A stretch of DNA of 64,000 nucleotides. Source: JANSWP01 sp041941305 (GTDB taxonomy: Bacteria > Bacteroidota > Bacteroidia > Chitinophagales > Saprospiraceae). A program made the translations under genes and the position numbers. Within the stretch, counting starts at the first letter, position 1, and the number at the start of each line of letters is the position of its first letter. Under the pieces are notes generated by a model. It ran no database searches and had not been told where the DNA came from. It worked only from the letters and a program-made list of their open reading frames with translations. Below are positions 8,659 through 17,892 of the stretch, in pieces. The stretch covers positions 124,001-188,000 of the forward strand of contig JBGTQJ010000011.1 of assembly GCA_041941305.1 (NCBI GenBank), in the 5' to 3' direction.

Positions 8659-9531
8659 ATGACTGTAACTACAATGGATAAAAAAATGGAAACCCTTCTT
8701 GACGAATTTATTGAAAATGCCCTTTTAGAAGATGCCCCTGAAGGTGATCACACTTCTCTGGCATGTATTCCACCTGATTCGAGAAGCAAGGCAAAACTAC
8801 TGATAAAAGATGTGGGTGTATTGGCAGGAGTAGAAGTTGCTAAAAGAGTTTTTAAAAAAGTTGATAATACTTCAACGCTAAAGGTATTCATTGAAGATGG
8901 CCAAGATATTAGAGATGGTGATATCGCTTTTACGGTTGAAGGCAATTCTCAAGCCCTTTTGAGAGCAGAAAGAGTCATTTTGAATACGATGCAACGCATG
9001 AGCGGTATTGCAACTTTGAGCAATCGCTTTCTTTTTGAAACAGAAGACTTGAATGTTAAAATTTTAGATACTCGAAAAACCACTCCACTTATTCGATTCC
9101 TCGAAAAATGGGCTGTTCGCTTAGGAGGTTGTGAAAATTACCGCTACAATCTCTCCGACTGGATCATGATTAAAGACAATCATATAGATGCCTGTGGAGG
9201 AATTACTCAAGCCATTGAACAAGTAGAAGCATACCAGAAGGAAAATGAGCTCAACCTCGGTGTGACCATTGAAGTTAGAAACCTTGTTGAATTGTATGAG
9301 GTAATGAAGGTAGGGAAAGTAACAAGAATAATGTTAGATAATTTCGAAATACCAATTCTTGCTGAAGCTATCGCTATAGTGAATGGTAAGTTCGAAACAG
9401 AAGCTTCAGGAGGAATTACCATCAATACTGTTAGAAGAATAGCTCAAACTGGTGTTGATTATATCTCTGTTGGTGCACTCACTCACTCGGCACAAAGCTT
9501 GGATATGAGTTTAAAAATCGTCAAGGATTAA
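8659..9531 (+). CDS. nadC: Nicotinate-nucleotide pyrophosphorylase (carboxylating)
   Basis: Quinolinate phosphoribosyltransferase of de novo NAD synthesis: quinolinate + PRPP to nicotinate mononucleotide + CO2. The 290 residues contain EDAPEGDHTS (24-33), RAERVILNTMQRMSGIAT (102-119), DTRKTTP (137-143) and IKDNHID (171-177), all family hallmarks. Two positions differ from the usual GGGxNHR signature: here it is GGCENYR (156-162), with Cys for Gly and Tyr161 for His. In characterised enzymes this His/Arg pair lies at the substrate site, so the change is notable though the rest of the site is intact. No nadA or nadB is nearby. Confidence 0.94.
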   Translation: MTVTTMDKKMETLLDEFIENALLEDAPEGDHTSLACIPPDSRSKAKLLIKDVGVLAGVEVAKRVFKKVDNTSTLKVFIEDGQDIRDGDIAFTVEGNSQALLRAERVILNTMQRMSGIATLSNRFLFETEDLNVKILDTRKTTPLIRFLEKWAVRLGGCENYRYNLSDWIMIKDNHIDACGGITQAIEQVEAYQKENELNLGVTIEVRNLVELYEVMKVGKVTRIMLDNFEIPILAEAIAIVNGKFETEASGGITINTVRRIAQTGVDYISVGALTHSAQSLDMSLKIVKD

Positions 9532-9599
9532 GTTGAATTAATATTTAATTCCAGTTCCTACTTCAATTACTATATACCCTATCCAGATTCTTAAATCTA

Positions 9600-9761
9600 C
9601 TAACTTATCGGATAGTTCTGAAGCGTAATCATGATTAATGCTATCAGGGATACTATAACCATCCAGAAGCGTACATCCTTGTAAAATACGGTTGTTTTTT
9701 CAGTAATCACATCTACTAAATTTAAACTTAAGAGTAAACAAAGAATGGTTATCACTAACAT
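9600..9761 (-). CDS. Candidate 53-aa two-helix membrane microprotein
   Basis: A short minus-strand frame with ATG at 9761 and TAG at 9600. The peptide has two hydrophobic stretches, about residues 2-15 (LVITILCLLLSLNL) and 32-47 (FWMVIVSLIALIMITL), separated by a polar turn with EKTT and YKDVR, a membrane-hairpin layout. It occupies the nadC-pyrD interval, on the pyrD strand but 227 bases downstream of the pyrD stop. No ribosome-binding motif is evident, which is normal for Bacteroidetes. Family unknown. It could be chance hydrophobicity of AT-rich DNA, so confidence is modest. Confidence 0.35.
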   Translation of the reverse strand: MLVITILCLLLSLNLVDVITEKTTVFYKDVRFWMVIVSLIALIMITLQNYPIS

Positions 9762-9988
9762 GGTTTGGCAATTTTAAGGTGAATAATCAAGCTGGCTTTC
9801 CATGTAGCGACTCAACGGGGGAACGCGGGGAGAAGTGTTTGTTTCTTTTTGACTTAAAAAGGAAAAATCCTCTCGGAAAAATTGAATAACGAATTAGGAA
9901 TCTGCCTTAAAATTGTATTCTCCTAATCAATTCCAAAAAGGATGCCATTGCAAAAAATACTAATGTGTTGGAATTAGCAGTTGAGATA

Positions 9989-11023
9989 TCAATTACTCAA
10001 CAATGCCTTATTAATCCTTTTCACCAAGGTTGGTCCTTCGTAAATCAAACCTGAATAGATTTGAATAAGTGAAGCTCCTGCATTTAGTTTTTCCAGTGCA
10101 TCTTCCGGGCTGCTAATTCCACCTACTCCTATAATGGTCACTTTCCCGTTGGAAGCTTTAGAAAGATAACGAATAATTTCAGTAGAACGTTTCGTCACTG
10201 GAGCCCCACTTAGCCCTCCTGCCCCAATATTTTCTACTTTTTGTCTATCGGTTGTCAAACCACTTCTATCAACTGTGGTATTGGTAGCAATAAGTCCATC
10301 AATTTTTGTGTTATCAACAATTTCAAGTATATCATCCAGTTGCTCGTTTGTAAGGTCTGGAGCGATTTTGAGTAAAATTGGCTTGGGTTCTGCCTTTGCT
10401 TGGTTCAACTCTTGAAGGTGGGTCAATAATTTTGTCAAAGGTTCTTTGTCCTGCAAGGCTCGCAAATTTGGTGTATTCGGTGAACTAACATTGACTACAA
10501 AATAATCTACAAAAGGAAATAACTTTTCAAAAGAAATGGCATAGTCTTTAACGGCCTGCTCATTTGGTGTAACTTTATTTTTTCCAATATTGCCTCCGAT
10601 AATTACGTTTTGGGGGTTACCCTTTTTCAATCTTTCCACCAAGGCATCAACACCTTCATTATTAAAACCCATTCTATTAATCAAAGCTTCGTCTTTTGGC
10701 AATCTAAATAGCCGAGGCTGAGGGTTGCCTTCTTGTGCCTTGGGAGTCACTGTGCCAACTTCAATGAAACCAAAACCTAAGCTAGACATAGCCCTAAAAT
10801 ACTTTCCATCTTTATCAAATCCCGCAGCTAACCCTACTGGATTTTCGAAGTTCAGTCCAAAAAATGTCCTTCTTAGTTTTTCGCTTTTGACTTGATTAAA
10901 TGCTTTAAATAATTGACTTAAAACCGGAATTGCCAAAAGAATTTTTAACAAAAACAATGTTAAATGATGGGCTTTTTCTGGAGCAAAGAGAAATAAGAAT
11001 GGCTTAATAATTAATTTGTACAC
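9989..11023 (-). CDS. pyrD: Quinone-dependent dihydroorotate dehydrogenase (class 2)
   Basis: Membrane-associated flavoenzyme of pyrimidine synthesis, oxidising dihydroorotate to orotate with electrons to quinone. The N-terminal helical extension (about 1-40, MYKLIIKPFLFLF...LTLFLLKILLAI) is the membrane-anchoring quinone tunnel that marks class 2. Then come NPVGLAAGFDKDG (61-73), GFIEVGTVTPKAQEGNPQPRLFRLP, NRMGFNN, the catalytic serine region VNVSSPNTPNLR, and the FMN-binding GVGGISSPEDA near the C-terminus. Length 344 fits class 2. A TATTTTTG element on the minus strand (11040-11047) is 16 bases upstream of the ATG. Confidence 0.96.
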   Translation of the reverse strand: MYKLIIKPFLFLFAPEKAHHLTLFLLKILLAIPVLSQLFKAFNQVKSEKLRRTFFGLNFENPVGLAAGFDKDGKYFRAMSSLGFGFIEVGTVTPKAQEGNPQPRLFRLPKDEALINRMGFNNEGVDALVERLKKGNPQNVIIGGNIGKNKVTPNEQAVKDYAISFEKLFPFVDYFVVNVSSPNTPNLRALQDKEPLTKLLTHLQELNQAKAEPKPILLKIAPDLTNEQLDDILEIVDNTKIDGLIATNTTVDRSGLTTDRQKVENIGAGGLSGAPVTKRSTEIIRYLSKASNGKVTIIGVGGISSPEDALEKLNAGASLIQIYSGLIYEGPTLVKRINKALLSN

Positions 11024-11090
11024 AATCGTTTTTGGGAGGCAAAAATAAGGTTGTTAGGGATAATAGATACTCTGAATTTCTTTTTTTTCT

Positions 11091-11147
11091 TAGAAACTGT
11101 TTTGATGTTCCAATTGAAACATAATTGAAACATCAAAACAGTTTCTA
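11091..11147. repeat. 19-bp perfect inverted repeat between surface protein and pyrD
   Basis: TAGAAACTGTTTTGATGTT (11091-11109) is exactly complementary to 11129-11147, with a 19-base loop that itself contains CAATTG palindromes. Located just after the stop of the 930-residue gene and before pyrD, it probably stops or processes the long transcript. No T-run follows on the minus strand, so rho-independent termination is not certain. Confidence 0.65.
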
Positions 11148-11162
11148 TACTAATTGAGGTCC

Positions 11163-13955
11163 TTACCTACTCCGAATCAAATCTATAAAGCCTTTTTGGC
11201 TTTCATAAACCGAAGCTCCCGCCAAACTTTGTTCAAATATCTTACAAACATAATAGTACGTCCCATCAGGAAGATTCTCACCACTTTGATTGGTGCCATC
11301 CCAATTCAGGTTAGGATCTTCAGTTTCATAAACCATCTGTCCCCAACGATTAAAAATTTGCATTTCTACCTTCTCTACAAAGCAAATTCTTCTTGGGGTA
11401 AATAGATCATTAAAACTATCCTGGTTAGGAGTAAATGTATTCGGTAAATTGTAAATCGGACAACTGGATACACATTCGATATTGCTAAACGCACTTTCAT
11501 TTTGAAACGTATCTACTGCTGTGACCGCATAGCATCCAACAATTCCTTCCTCAGGTTTATGGGAAAACAAGGTATCTCCAGAAGTTTCCATCTGAGCAAT
11601 TAGTGTAAACTCAGTCCCTTCTCTCGGTGAAAAATAAACATTATAATAAACGACATCGTCTGTTTCTTCACAAAGATCCATGGGATTTGTCCAATGTAGA
11701 TCGTTGACAAAATTTTCGGGATCGACACAATCAACCCCTTTAGAGCATATATCTTCTACTCCAAGCCTTGGAGGGCAAGGAGGTATCGTGTCGATAGGTG
11801 TCCCACAATCTTCCTGAGATAAATTAATCAATGGCGTAGGTAAGCCTGCTACACCATAAGACCCAATTGCTTTCACATAATAACAATATTCCCTTTCATT
11901 TACCAGACCTTGATCTGAGTAAAATGGTTCTATAACATGTGCTATTGAATCAAACTCAGGTTCATTTTGCCGCTGACGATAGATGGTAAATTCCTGGTTT
12001 TCCCAGGGAGTGCCATAATCCCAGGAGAGATTATTGGTTTCATCCGTGGAAGCTATATTCAGGAAAACTGAAGAAGCTGGAGGCGCATATCCTAGTGGCT
12101 CTGTTTCACCTTTCACATAAAAAGCAATCGTATAGGAATGGGGAGTATCCTGAGTATTTATACTTTGATCTTCATAAAAGGACTGATCCAGTTGCCAATA
12201 GGTGGCACTGTTAAATGCTGCTCCCGGAATAGGATCAAATCTACTAATATCATCGGTAATTTCTCCACCCGCTCTCCACACTTCATAACGATAAGGACCG
12301 TGATTTAAAACGGTATCTAAATCTTCTGCTAATGGTTTTACCCACCGAATAATCATCTTTCCATCAGACTTATCTGTATTGGACACACTTACATTGGTAA
12401 GTAGTGGGACATCACGGCTAAGTTGTACGCAGATTTCATCAGAGGTTAAGCTTTCTGCTACATTATATGCTTGCCCACTCGCCGTTCGATGTGCAAACCT
12501 CGCTAAAATTCTATAACAATAGGTGCGACCTCTTTCTACATTTTCATCTTTGAAATAATATCTGCCATCAACAATTTCTGTAGCATTTGCCCTTATTCTT
12601 GTGTATCCTTTTCCTTCCAAGCCTGGAGTGCAAATATCTACAGGAATCGTTTTTGAACCCTCTCTTCTCCAAACCGAAAACCCGAAGAAATAATCATCTG
12701 CTGCATCTTCACAAATATAGGGCTGCTCCCAGGTCACTTCAATATGACTGGAACTTGGATCCGCTTGAACATCTAGTGGCGGCGGACCAACCACCTTTAT
12801 TCGAACCGTCTGCAAATCAGCTAACCCAGTCGTATCAAAATGATTGTCAACTGCTTTGAATACTAGTTGATAATATTGATCTGAAATATGTTCACAAGAG
12901 GTTTGCCAACGAAATTTTTTAGTGACAGGTTGGTTCGTGAAATTAGCAGAGAATGGGCTCCATCCGTCTTTATCATCTGCCGGACTGATAGCAACTTCAA
13001 AAGGACCACCTAAAGCAGAAAGTTTGATTTTGTCATCTAAATCTGGATCATTTACGATCACATCAAATTCTACTACATCTCCGGCGATGACACATATTTC
13101 GTCAATCTTTTCAATTTTCGGAGGGTTATTTTCTTTACAATCCTGAACAAAAATCTGCATATCTCTCAAAACGGTATCAATGGGGTTTCCATCCCGCCAG
13201 GAAATAATAATCATTGCAATATTATACTCTCCCAGAACTTGTGGATCCGTCCAGATCAATTCTCCTGTAATTGGATTCAAGGATAAGCAACAAGCTGGAT
13301 TCCCAGAAACCTGGTGTGGATATGAGTAATTTGGGACTGGGGTATTTATGTCTTGCATTGGAACCACCAATTCATAGGAAAGACTGTCTCCATCTGGATC
13401 AAAGGCATTTGGATTGTGTATAAAAGGTTGGCCTTTACAAGCAATATCTACAGGAGGTTGTAGTAATCGGGGGGTTTGGTTACATCCTTGAAATTGTGGA
13501 TTAAGAAAAGAATAAACAGTTTGTAAGTGAAACTGCACATTCTCCGAACCCGGAGGGTTCACATTCAAAACACCTCCATTACGGTTTGGATCTGTCATCG
13601 TCAAGGTATAACTTTTCCTTCCAGGATAGGTATGAATGGCAATATATTCATTGTATTTAATATCTAACGGTCTAATTTCTCCCTGGGGAGCTTTTGAAGG
13701 ATCTGGTTGGTCACCATTCACCCTGGCAACCTGCTCACATATACCATCTCCCCAACAGAGTGTCAAAGTATCCCTGTCGGCAGCAATACTACTAGCCTTA
13801 GTATAAGTGATAATGGTCGCCCTTACTGTGAGCCCACAGGGGTCATCAACTGGCTCTACAATGATCTCACCTGCGCGATTGTGAGTGGCAAAGGAAATAG
13901 TCTGAATACTAAAAATTATGAAAAGTACCGAGAGAAACTGTAAAGACTTTAGCAT
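11163..13955 (-). CDS. Secreted fibronectin-type protein with gliding-associated C-terminal domain
   Basis: Large cell-surface or secreted protein exported through Sec and the type IX system. A signal peptide (about 1-23, ending SFATHN) is followed by an Ig-like/PKD-like N-terminal half with FDPDGDSLSYEL, typical of repeats in Bacteroidetes adhesins. Between about 390 and 800 there are several fibronectin type III-like modules (for example VTWEQPYICEDA and IRWVKPLAEDLD, each closing with CYRILA or YCYYVKAI). Residues about 835-930 form the gliding-motility-associated C-terminal (CHU_C) domain: NTFTPNQDSFNDLF, IFNRWGQMVYE, NWDGTNQSGENLPDGTYYYV. The domain is a sorting signal in T9SS-bearing species. 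Ligand unknown; adhesion is the likeliest role. Confidence 0.9.
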   Translation of the reverse strand: MLKSLQFLSVLFIIFSIQTISFATHNRAGEIIVEPVDDPCGLTVRATIITYTKASSIAADRDTLTLCWGDGICEQVARVNGDQPDPSKAPQGEIRPLDIKYNEYIAIHTYPGRKSYTLTMTDPNRNGGVLNVNPPGSENVQFHLQTVYSFLNPQFQGCNQTPRLLQPPVDIACKGQPFIHNPNAFDPDGDSLSYELVVPMQDINTPVPNYSYPHQVSGNPACCLSLNPITGELIWTDPQVLGEYNIAMIIISWRDGNPIDTVLRDMQIFVQDCKENNPPKIEKIDEICVIAGDVVEFDVIVNDPDLDDKIKLSALGGPFEVAISPADDKDGWSPFSANFTNQPVTKKFRWQTSCEHISDQYYQLVFKAVDNHFDTTGLADLQTVRIKVVGPPPLDVQADPSSSHIEVTWEQPYICEDAADDYFFGFSVWRREGSKTIPVDICTPGLEGKGYTRIRANATEIVDGRYYFKDENVERGRTYCYRILARFAHRTASGQAYNVAESLTSDEICVQLSRDVPLLTNVSVSNTDKSDGKMIIRWVKPLAEDLDTVLNHGPYRYEVWRAGGEITDDISRFDPIPGAAFNSATYWQLDQSFYEDQSINTQDTPHSYTIAFYVKGETEPLGYAPPASSVFLNIASTDETNNLSWDYGTPWENQEFTIYRQRQNEPEFDSIAHVIEPFYSDQGLVNEREYCYYVKAIGSYGVAGLPTPLINLSQEDCGTPIDTIPPCPPRLGVEDICSKGVDCVDPENFVNDLHWTNPMDLCEETDDVVYYNVYFSPREGTEFTLIAQMETSGDTLFSHKPEEGIVGCYAVTAVDTFQNESAFSNIECVSSCPIYNLPNTFTPNQDSFNDLFTPRRICFVEKVEMQIFNRWGQMVYETEDPNLNWDGTNQSGENLPDGTYYYVCKIFEQSLAGASVYESQKGFIDLIRSR

Positions 13956-14281
13956 AATTATTCAATTGAGTTGTTTATGGAATAGATGACCTTGTCACAA
14001 ATTAAAAAAGAAAAAATTTTGGAGGCTAGTCAAATATCCTTTTATCGCTTTTCAGCGTTAAAAAATTAACTTTTTTGTCTTGAATTAACGTCTGAATTAC
14101 AGAAATAGTCTAAAAAAAATATTCCAACTTTAAGGAAATAATCCTTTGTGTAAGAGAACATTCAAATATGAAAATTGCTGCTTGTAACGACCTTTTATTT
14201 AATAAGCTTATAAATTGCACTTTGTGCTTATATTAAAAGTAATTAAATTTGGGAAGCTGTTTTACCCAGAATCACATAAGA
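13956..14281. other. Divergent promoter region, 326 bases
   Basis: AT-rich spacer between the start of the fibronectin-type gene (minus) and the MerR regulator (plus). I see no coding frame longer than about 22 codons, and only a weak 6-bp dyad (ATAAGC/GCTTAT). It presumably carries both promoters, but no convincing -33/-7 pair was found. Confidence 0.5.
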
Positions 14282-14617
14282 ATGTCCAAAATCACCGGAA
14301 CACTAACCAAGAGATATTATTCCATCAGCGAGGTAGCGAAGATGTTTGATGTATCCAAATCCTTGATACGATTTTGGGACCAGGAATTCGATGTTCTTAC
14401 ACCTGTTAAAAACAACAAAGGCGAAAGACGGTTCACAACTCAAAACATTGAGCAGTTTGAACTAATTTACCATTTGGTGAAAGAGCAGGGGTTTACATTG
14501 AATGGTGCGAGAAAAGAAATCAGGAGGCGAAAAAAAATGAAGAAACGCAAAGAGGAAGTGATTGAAAAATTGATTGAAATAAAGTCTTTTTTAAAACAGT
14601 TACAATCAGAATTATAG
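14282..14617 (+). CDS. MerR-family transcriptional regulator
   Basis: Small DNA-binding regulator. From the ATG at 14282 the 111 residues start MSKITGTLTKRYYSISEVAKMFDVSKSLIRFWDQEF, a winged-helix MerR N-terminus, then the wing region GERRFTTQNIEQFELIYHLVKEQGFTLNGARKEI, then a short coiled coil (RRKKMKKRKEEVIEKLIEIKSFLKQL) for dimerisation. There is no effector-binding domain, as in the compact MerR proteins common in Bacteroidetes. The frame can be extended upstream to a TTG at 14249, but the ATG gives the normal family length. It heads a plus-strand run through the transglycosylase gene. Target unknown. Confidence 0.88.
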   Translation: MSKITGTLTKRYYSISEVAKMFDVSKSLIRFWDQEFDVLTPVKNNKGERRFTTQNIEQFELIYHLVKEQGFTLNGARKEIRRRKKMKKRKEEVIEKLIEIKSFLKQLQSEL

Positions 14618-14689
14618 ATAAGGCTAGGAGCAAACGTTTCCTTTTTTAAAATATTCATTAAAACTTTGAACCTCTTCATCTTGAGTTTT

Positions 14690-14740
14690 GGTTTGCGACT
14701 TACAATTTGAAAAACTCGCAACCCACGACCCACAACCCAT
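14690..14740. repeat. TTGCGA hairpin plus CAACCCACAACCC-type repeat
   Basis: GGTTTGCGA (14690-14698) pairs with TCGCAACC (14716-14723) apart from one bulged base. It is followed by CGACCCACAACCCA, which resembles the CAACCGACAAC tracts inside the regulator gene at 61.7-61.9 kb. The repeat overlaps the proposed N-terminus of the next coding frame. Confidence 0.5.
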
Positions 14741-15636
14741 CTCTTCCTTTGAAGCATTTTTACTGGACGTATGTTCCTGGTGGCGGAAAAAAGTATAAAG
14801 TTGGCTTATTGCATGGTACCAAGACCGGGCATTTGATGGTTTATTGTAATGCCAAAATAATCATTATTGATTTCAAGGTCAGAGATTCAAAGGTATATTC
14901 CTTCTTCATCAACGAGGAATTGTGTGAGATTCATCTAACAAGGAAGGGAGACCAAATGTTTTACGAGTTTCAAATCAATGAAAAAGCAGATACCCCCCTA
15001 AATAGAGCCAGAAAAAAACTAAACCGAAAGTATATGGCTCAAACTTTAGGATTCTTTGGGGCTATGTTTTTAATATTAGTAGCTGTATTTTTTGGATTAA
15101 ATAATGCCAAAAATGCTGCAGCTAAAAATAATATTGAATCCATGTTGGTCAAGGAAGGGGCAAAGACTATTGGAATTGTAACCATTAAGAATGAAGCACC
15201 CAACCCTAAGATCTCCTATTTTTATGTCGCCAACAATATCAATCACTCAAAAGAAGTGGTTTTACAAGATAGCACCAATTTTATTTCAAAAAATGGAATG
15301 CCATTGGAATCCGGAGATGAATTCATAGTTGAATTTGTTCGATCCGACCCTAAGATCAGCAAAATCCTTTTTGCTGAGCCTACAAAAAAACAGCTTGAAA
15401 CCTATCGTAAAAGGGTGATTGAAAAACATGCTGCTCAACATCCTCAAATGCTCAATTCCCTTGTTGAATGCCAGGTAGATATCGCTTACCAACTTCGTGG
15501 CATTAAGGGTTTTGCAGATTTTTACTTCCAAAACACCCCTCCGGAAGAAAATGCCAAAAACAATCGCAATACTTTTTTGAAATTGACCAGAGATTTGCCT
15601 TTTCAAAAAAAGGAAGAGCAAGAATGTTGGAATTAA
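14707..15636 (+). CDS. Hypothetical single-pass membrane protein
   Basis: Unrecognised family, up to 309 residues. There is a cytoplasmic-looking N-terminal part with a GGGKKYKVGLLHGTKTGHLMVY segment and beta-rich pattern, a basic stretch (NRARKKLNRKY) and one membrane helix at about 111-131 (QTLGFFGAMFLILVAVFFGL). The C-terminal extracytoplasmic domain of about 175 residues has no known motif. No ATG occurs early: the frame opens with TTG at 14707 and the first dozen residues (NSQPTTHNPSLP) are encoded by an intergenic-type CAACCCACAACCCA repeat, so translation may instead start at the second TTG near 14749. It is 89 bases after the MerR gene and 15 bases before scpB, suggesting an operon. 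Confidence 0.7.
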   Translation: MKNSQPTTHNPSLPLKHFYWTYVPGGGKKYKVGLLHGTKTGHLMVYCNAKIIIIDFKVRDSKVYSFFINEELCEIHLTRKGDQMFYEFQINEKADTPLNRARKKLNRKYMAQTLGFFGAMFLILVAVFFGLNNAKNAAAKNNIESMLVKEGAKTIGIVTIKNEAPNPKISYFYVANNINHSKEVVLQDSTNFISKNGMPLESGDEFIVEFVRSDPKISKILFAEPTKKQLETYRKRVIEKHAAQHPQMLNSLVECQVDIAYQLRGIKGFADFYFQNTPPEENAKNNRNTFLKLTRDLPFQKKEEQECWN

Positions 15637-15651
15637 GATGTCTTTTGTATT

Positions 15652-16299
15652 TTGGAGGCAAAATCAACATCATCTTTGGAACATTTATCACAACATATTG
15701 AGGCATTGATTTTTGCAACAGAAGCTCCTGTATCCAGTGACGAAATTCGAAAATGCTTGCAGGAGACTTTTGAAACAAAATTCAAAAAAGAGGATATTGA
15801 AGAAGCAATCAAAAACCTTCAAAATCGTTATAGTGCTGATGATTCTGCTATTGAAATTGTAGAGATTGCAGGTGGTTTCCAATTTTTGACAAAAGCAGCA
15901 TTTCATACGCCTGTCGGTACTTTTTTGAAACAAACAGCCAAAAAGCGATTGTCCCGAGCTGCTTTGGAAACCCTTTCCATTATTGCCTACAAGCAACCCG
16001 TTACCAAAAGTGAAATGGAAAAGATAAGAGGTGTTAGTTGTGATTATTCGATTCAGAAACTATTGGAGAAGGAACTTGTTTCCATAACAGGTCGAAGTGA
16101 AGGACCAGGTCGCCCTTTGCTTTATGGAACCAGTCAAAAGTTTATGGATTATTTTGGTTTAAAGAGTATTAAAGACTTACCAAAACCAAAAGATTTTAAA
16201 GAGCCCGAAAGTGAAATTGGAGAACAAGCACCGATTGAGGAGGAAGTAGAAGCAGTTGCCCCAGGGGGTAATGATGAAGTACCCACTGCTTCTGAATAA
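15652..16299 (+). CDS. scpB: Segregation and condensation protein B
   Basis: Winged-helix subunit (kleisin-interacting) of the SMC-ScpAB condensin, acting in chromosome compaction and segregation. The 215 residues contain the ScpB start LSQHIEALIFATEAPVSSDEI, the second winged helix LSRAALETLSIIAYKQPVTKSEMEKIRGV (a very conserved signature), and GRSEGPGRPLLYGTSQKFMDYFGL. An acidic tail (from about 185) is typical of Bacteroidetes. No ATG is available in frame; translation would begin at TTG 15652 or, better matching the family, TTG 15676. scpA and smc are not in the window. DUF2480 follows after 11 bases. Confidence 0.95.
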   Translation: MEAKSTSSLEHLSQHIEALIFATEAPVSSDEIRKCLQETFETKFKKEDIEEAIKNLQNRYSADDSAIEIVEIAGGFQFLTKAAFHTPVGTFLKQTAKKRLSRAALETLSIIAYKQPVTKSEMEKIRGVSCDYSIQKLLEKELVSITGRSEGPGRPLLYGTSQKFMDYFGLKSIKDLPKPKDFKEPESEIGEQAPIEEEVEAVAPGGNDEVPTASE

Positions 16300-16310
16300 T
16301 AATTATCTTT

Positions 16311-16835
16311 ATGAATATTACAGAAAAGCCATTAGTCAATAAAGTAGCGAAAAGTAGTTTGATTACTTTAAATTTGGAAGATTTCTTCCCAAAGGAGGAA
16401 GTAATTGCTTTTGATTTGAAGGACTATTTATTCATGGAGCTGATTCTGAAGGAAAAAGATTTCAGAGCAGCTTTGAAAGAACATGATTGGGAGCAGTATC
16501 GCGAAAAAAATTTAGTTGTTTTTTGCTCTACGGATGCAATAATCCCCGTTTGGGCCTACATGTTGGTCACTGCTTACGCTACGCCATTTGCTAATGAAAT
16601 TTTTCAAGGGACTGAAGATGAATTTTATAAAAATGCCTTCCAGAAAGCCTTGTCAACAGTAGATGAATCCCAATATGAAGGAAGCAGAATCGTCATAAAG
16701 GGTTGTAGCAATAAACCAGTACCTCCCTCTGCTTATGTGGAATTGACACGAAAATTGCAGCCCTATGCTCAAAGTATCATGTATGGAGAGCCTTGTTCCA
16801 CTGTACCGATATTCAAAAGGCCAAGAAAACGATAA
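16311..16835 (+). CDS. DUF2480 family protein
   Basis: Conserved Bacteroidetes protein of unknown function, 174 residues, cytoplasmic. The family pattern is clear: LVNKVAKSSLITLNLEDFFP near the start, FDLKDYLFMELILKEKDFRAALKEHDWEQY, then CSTDAIIPVWAYMLV and a C-terminal IVIKGCSNKPVPPSAYVELTRKLQPYAQSIMYGEPCSTVPIFKR. Two conserved cysteines (GCSNK and GEPCS) may bind metal or be redox active; that is inference. It sits in a likely operon with scpB (11-base gap). Confidence 0.9.
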   Translation: MNITEKPLVNKVAKSSLITLNLEDFFPKEEVIAFDLKDYLFMELILKEKDFRAALKEHDWEQYREKNLVVFCSTDAIIPVWAYMLVTAYATPFANEIFQGTEDEFYKNAFQKALSTVDESQYEGSRIVIKGCSNKPVPPSAYVELTRKLQPYAQSIMYGEPCSTVPIFKRPRKR

Positions 16836-16948
16836 AGTATTTCCAGTTGTGCGTTCTTTGTTTCCTGAGTTTCAAATTGAATGGCAGGAAATTTTGTACA
16901 TAAAACTGGGAACTACTGATTTCTCATGAACATCTAAAACACAAACAC

Positions 16949-17872
16949 ATGGAACCTAAGATCCTTTACCGCTACACACTAGTACTTGCTGGTTTTTTAA
17001 CCATAATGGTTTTCACCGCCTACGATGATCCTAAACCGTCAACTGACCCTCCCGTAATTTCGAATGCCGATGCCTTGCCACAGGTAATTCATGGTGTTAA
17101 TTTAAAACAACCCTTCAATTTTGCTGACGAACAATTGCCCATGGACAATTTTGATGTTCGTGAGCGACTGGATAGAGAAATGAGTGTTAATTCGTATTGG
17201 CATTCCAGTACATTATTGAATATTAAAAACTCAACCCGTCATTTTCCTCTGATGGAGAAAATATTGAAAGAAGAGGGAGTCCCTGAAGATTTCAAATATT
17301 TGGCTGTTGCTGAAAGTGGCTTACGCAATGTTCGCTCTCCTGCAGGCGCAAAAGGGTTTTGGCAATTCATGAAAAATACAGCAACCCACTACGGTTTGGA
17401 AGTAAGTACTGAGGTAGATGAGCGATACCATATTGAAAAAGCGACCCGGGCAGCTTGTAAGTATATTAAAAGTTATTTCAAGAAGTTTGGAAGCTGGACG
17501 CTTGCCGCTGCTGCGTATAATATGGGGGGACCACGGCTTAAAAAAGAAATTGATGCACAAAAGGCTATTTCTTATTATGACCTCAATTTAAATGACGAGA
17601 CCAACCGTTATGTATTTCGTATTGTGGCAATCAAGGAAATATTAAATAGTCCACAGAATTTTGGTTTTTACTTAGATGATGAAGATTATTATCAACCTTT
17701 GGATAAATTTGGAGTCCTGGAGGTGGATACAACAATTGCCAATTTGGGAAATTTTGCTAAAAAATATGGAACCTCCTATAGAATGCTAAAAGTTTATAAT
17801 CCTTGGCTGAGAAGCTCAAAATTAACTAACTCAAAAAGGAAGAAATACGATATTAGAGTTCCTATGAACTAA
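16949..17872 (+). CDS. Lytic transglycosylase (MltD-like, SLT domain)
   Basis: Periplasmic peptidoglycan-cleaving enzyme producing 1,6-anhydromuramyl ends. The 307 residues begin with a membrane/signal segment (about 8-24). The SLT domain (about 100-220) has the catalytic glutamate in YLAVAESGLRN, then SPAGAKGFWQFMKNTATHYGL and LAAAAYNMGGPRL. The C-terminus (from about 250, LGNFAKKYGTSYRMLKVYNPWLRSSKL) resembles a degenerate LysM peptidoglycan-binding module. Length and architecture match MltD-type enzymes of Bacteroidetes. A perfect 62-bp palindrome 20 bases downstream probably ends the transcript. Confidence 0.92.
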   Translation: MEPKILYRYTLVLAGFLTIMVFTAYDDPKPSTDPPVISNADALPQVIHGVNLKQPFNFADEQLPMDNFDVRERLDREMSVNSYWHSSTLLNIKNSTRHFPLMEKILKEEGVPEDFKYLAVAESGLRNVRSPAGAKGFWQFMKNTATHYGLEVSTEVDERYHIEKATRAACKYIKSYFKKFGSWTLAAAAYNMGGPRLKKEIDAQKAISYYDLNLNDETNRYVFRIVAIKEILNSPQNFGFYLDDEDYYQPLDKFGVLEVDTTIANLGNFAKKYGTSYRMLKVYNPWLRSSKLTNSKRKKYDIRVPMN

Positions 17873-17892
17873 TGCAGTTGAAAACTTTAATA

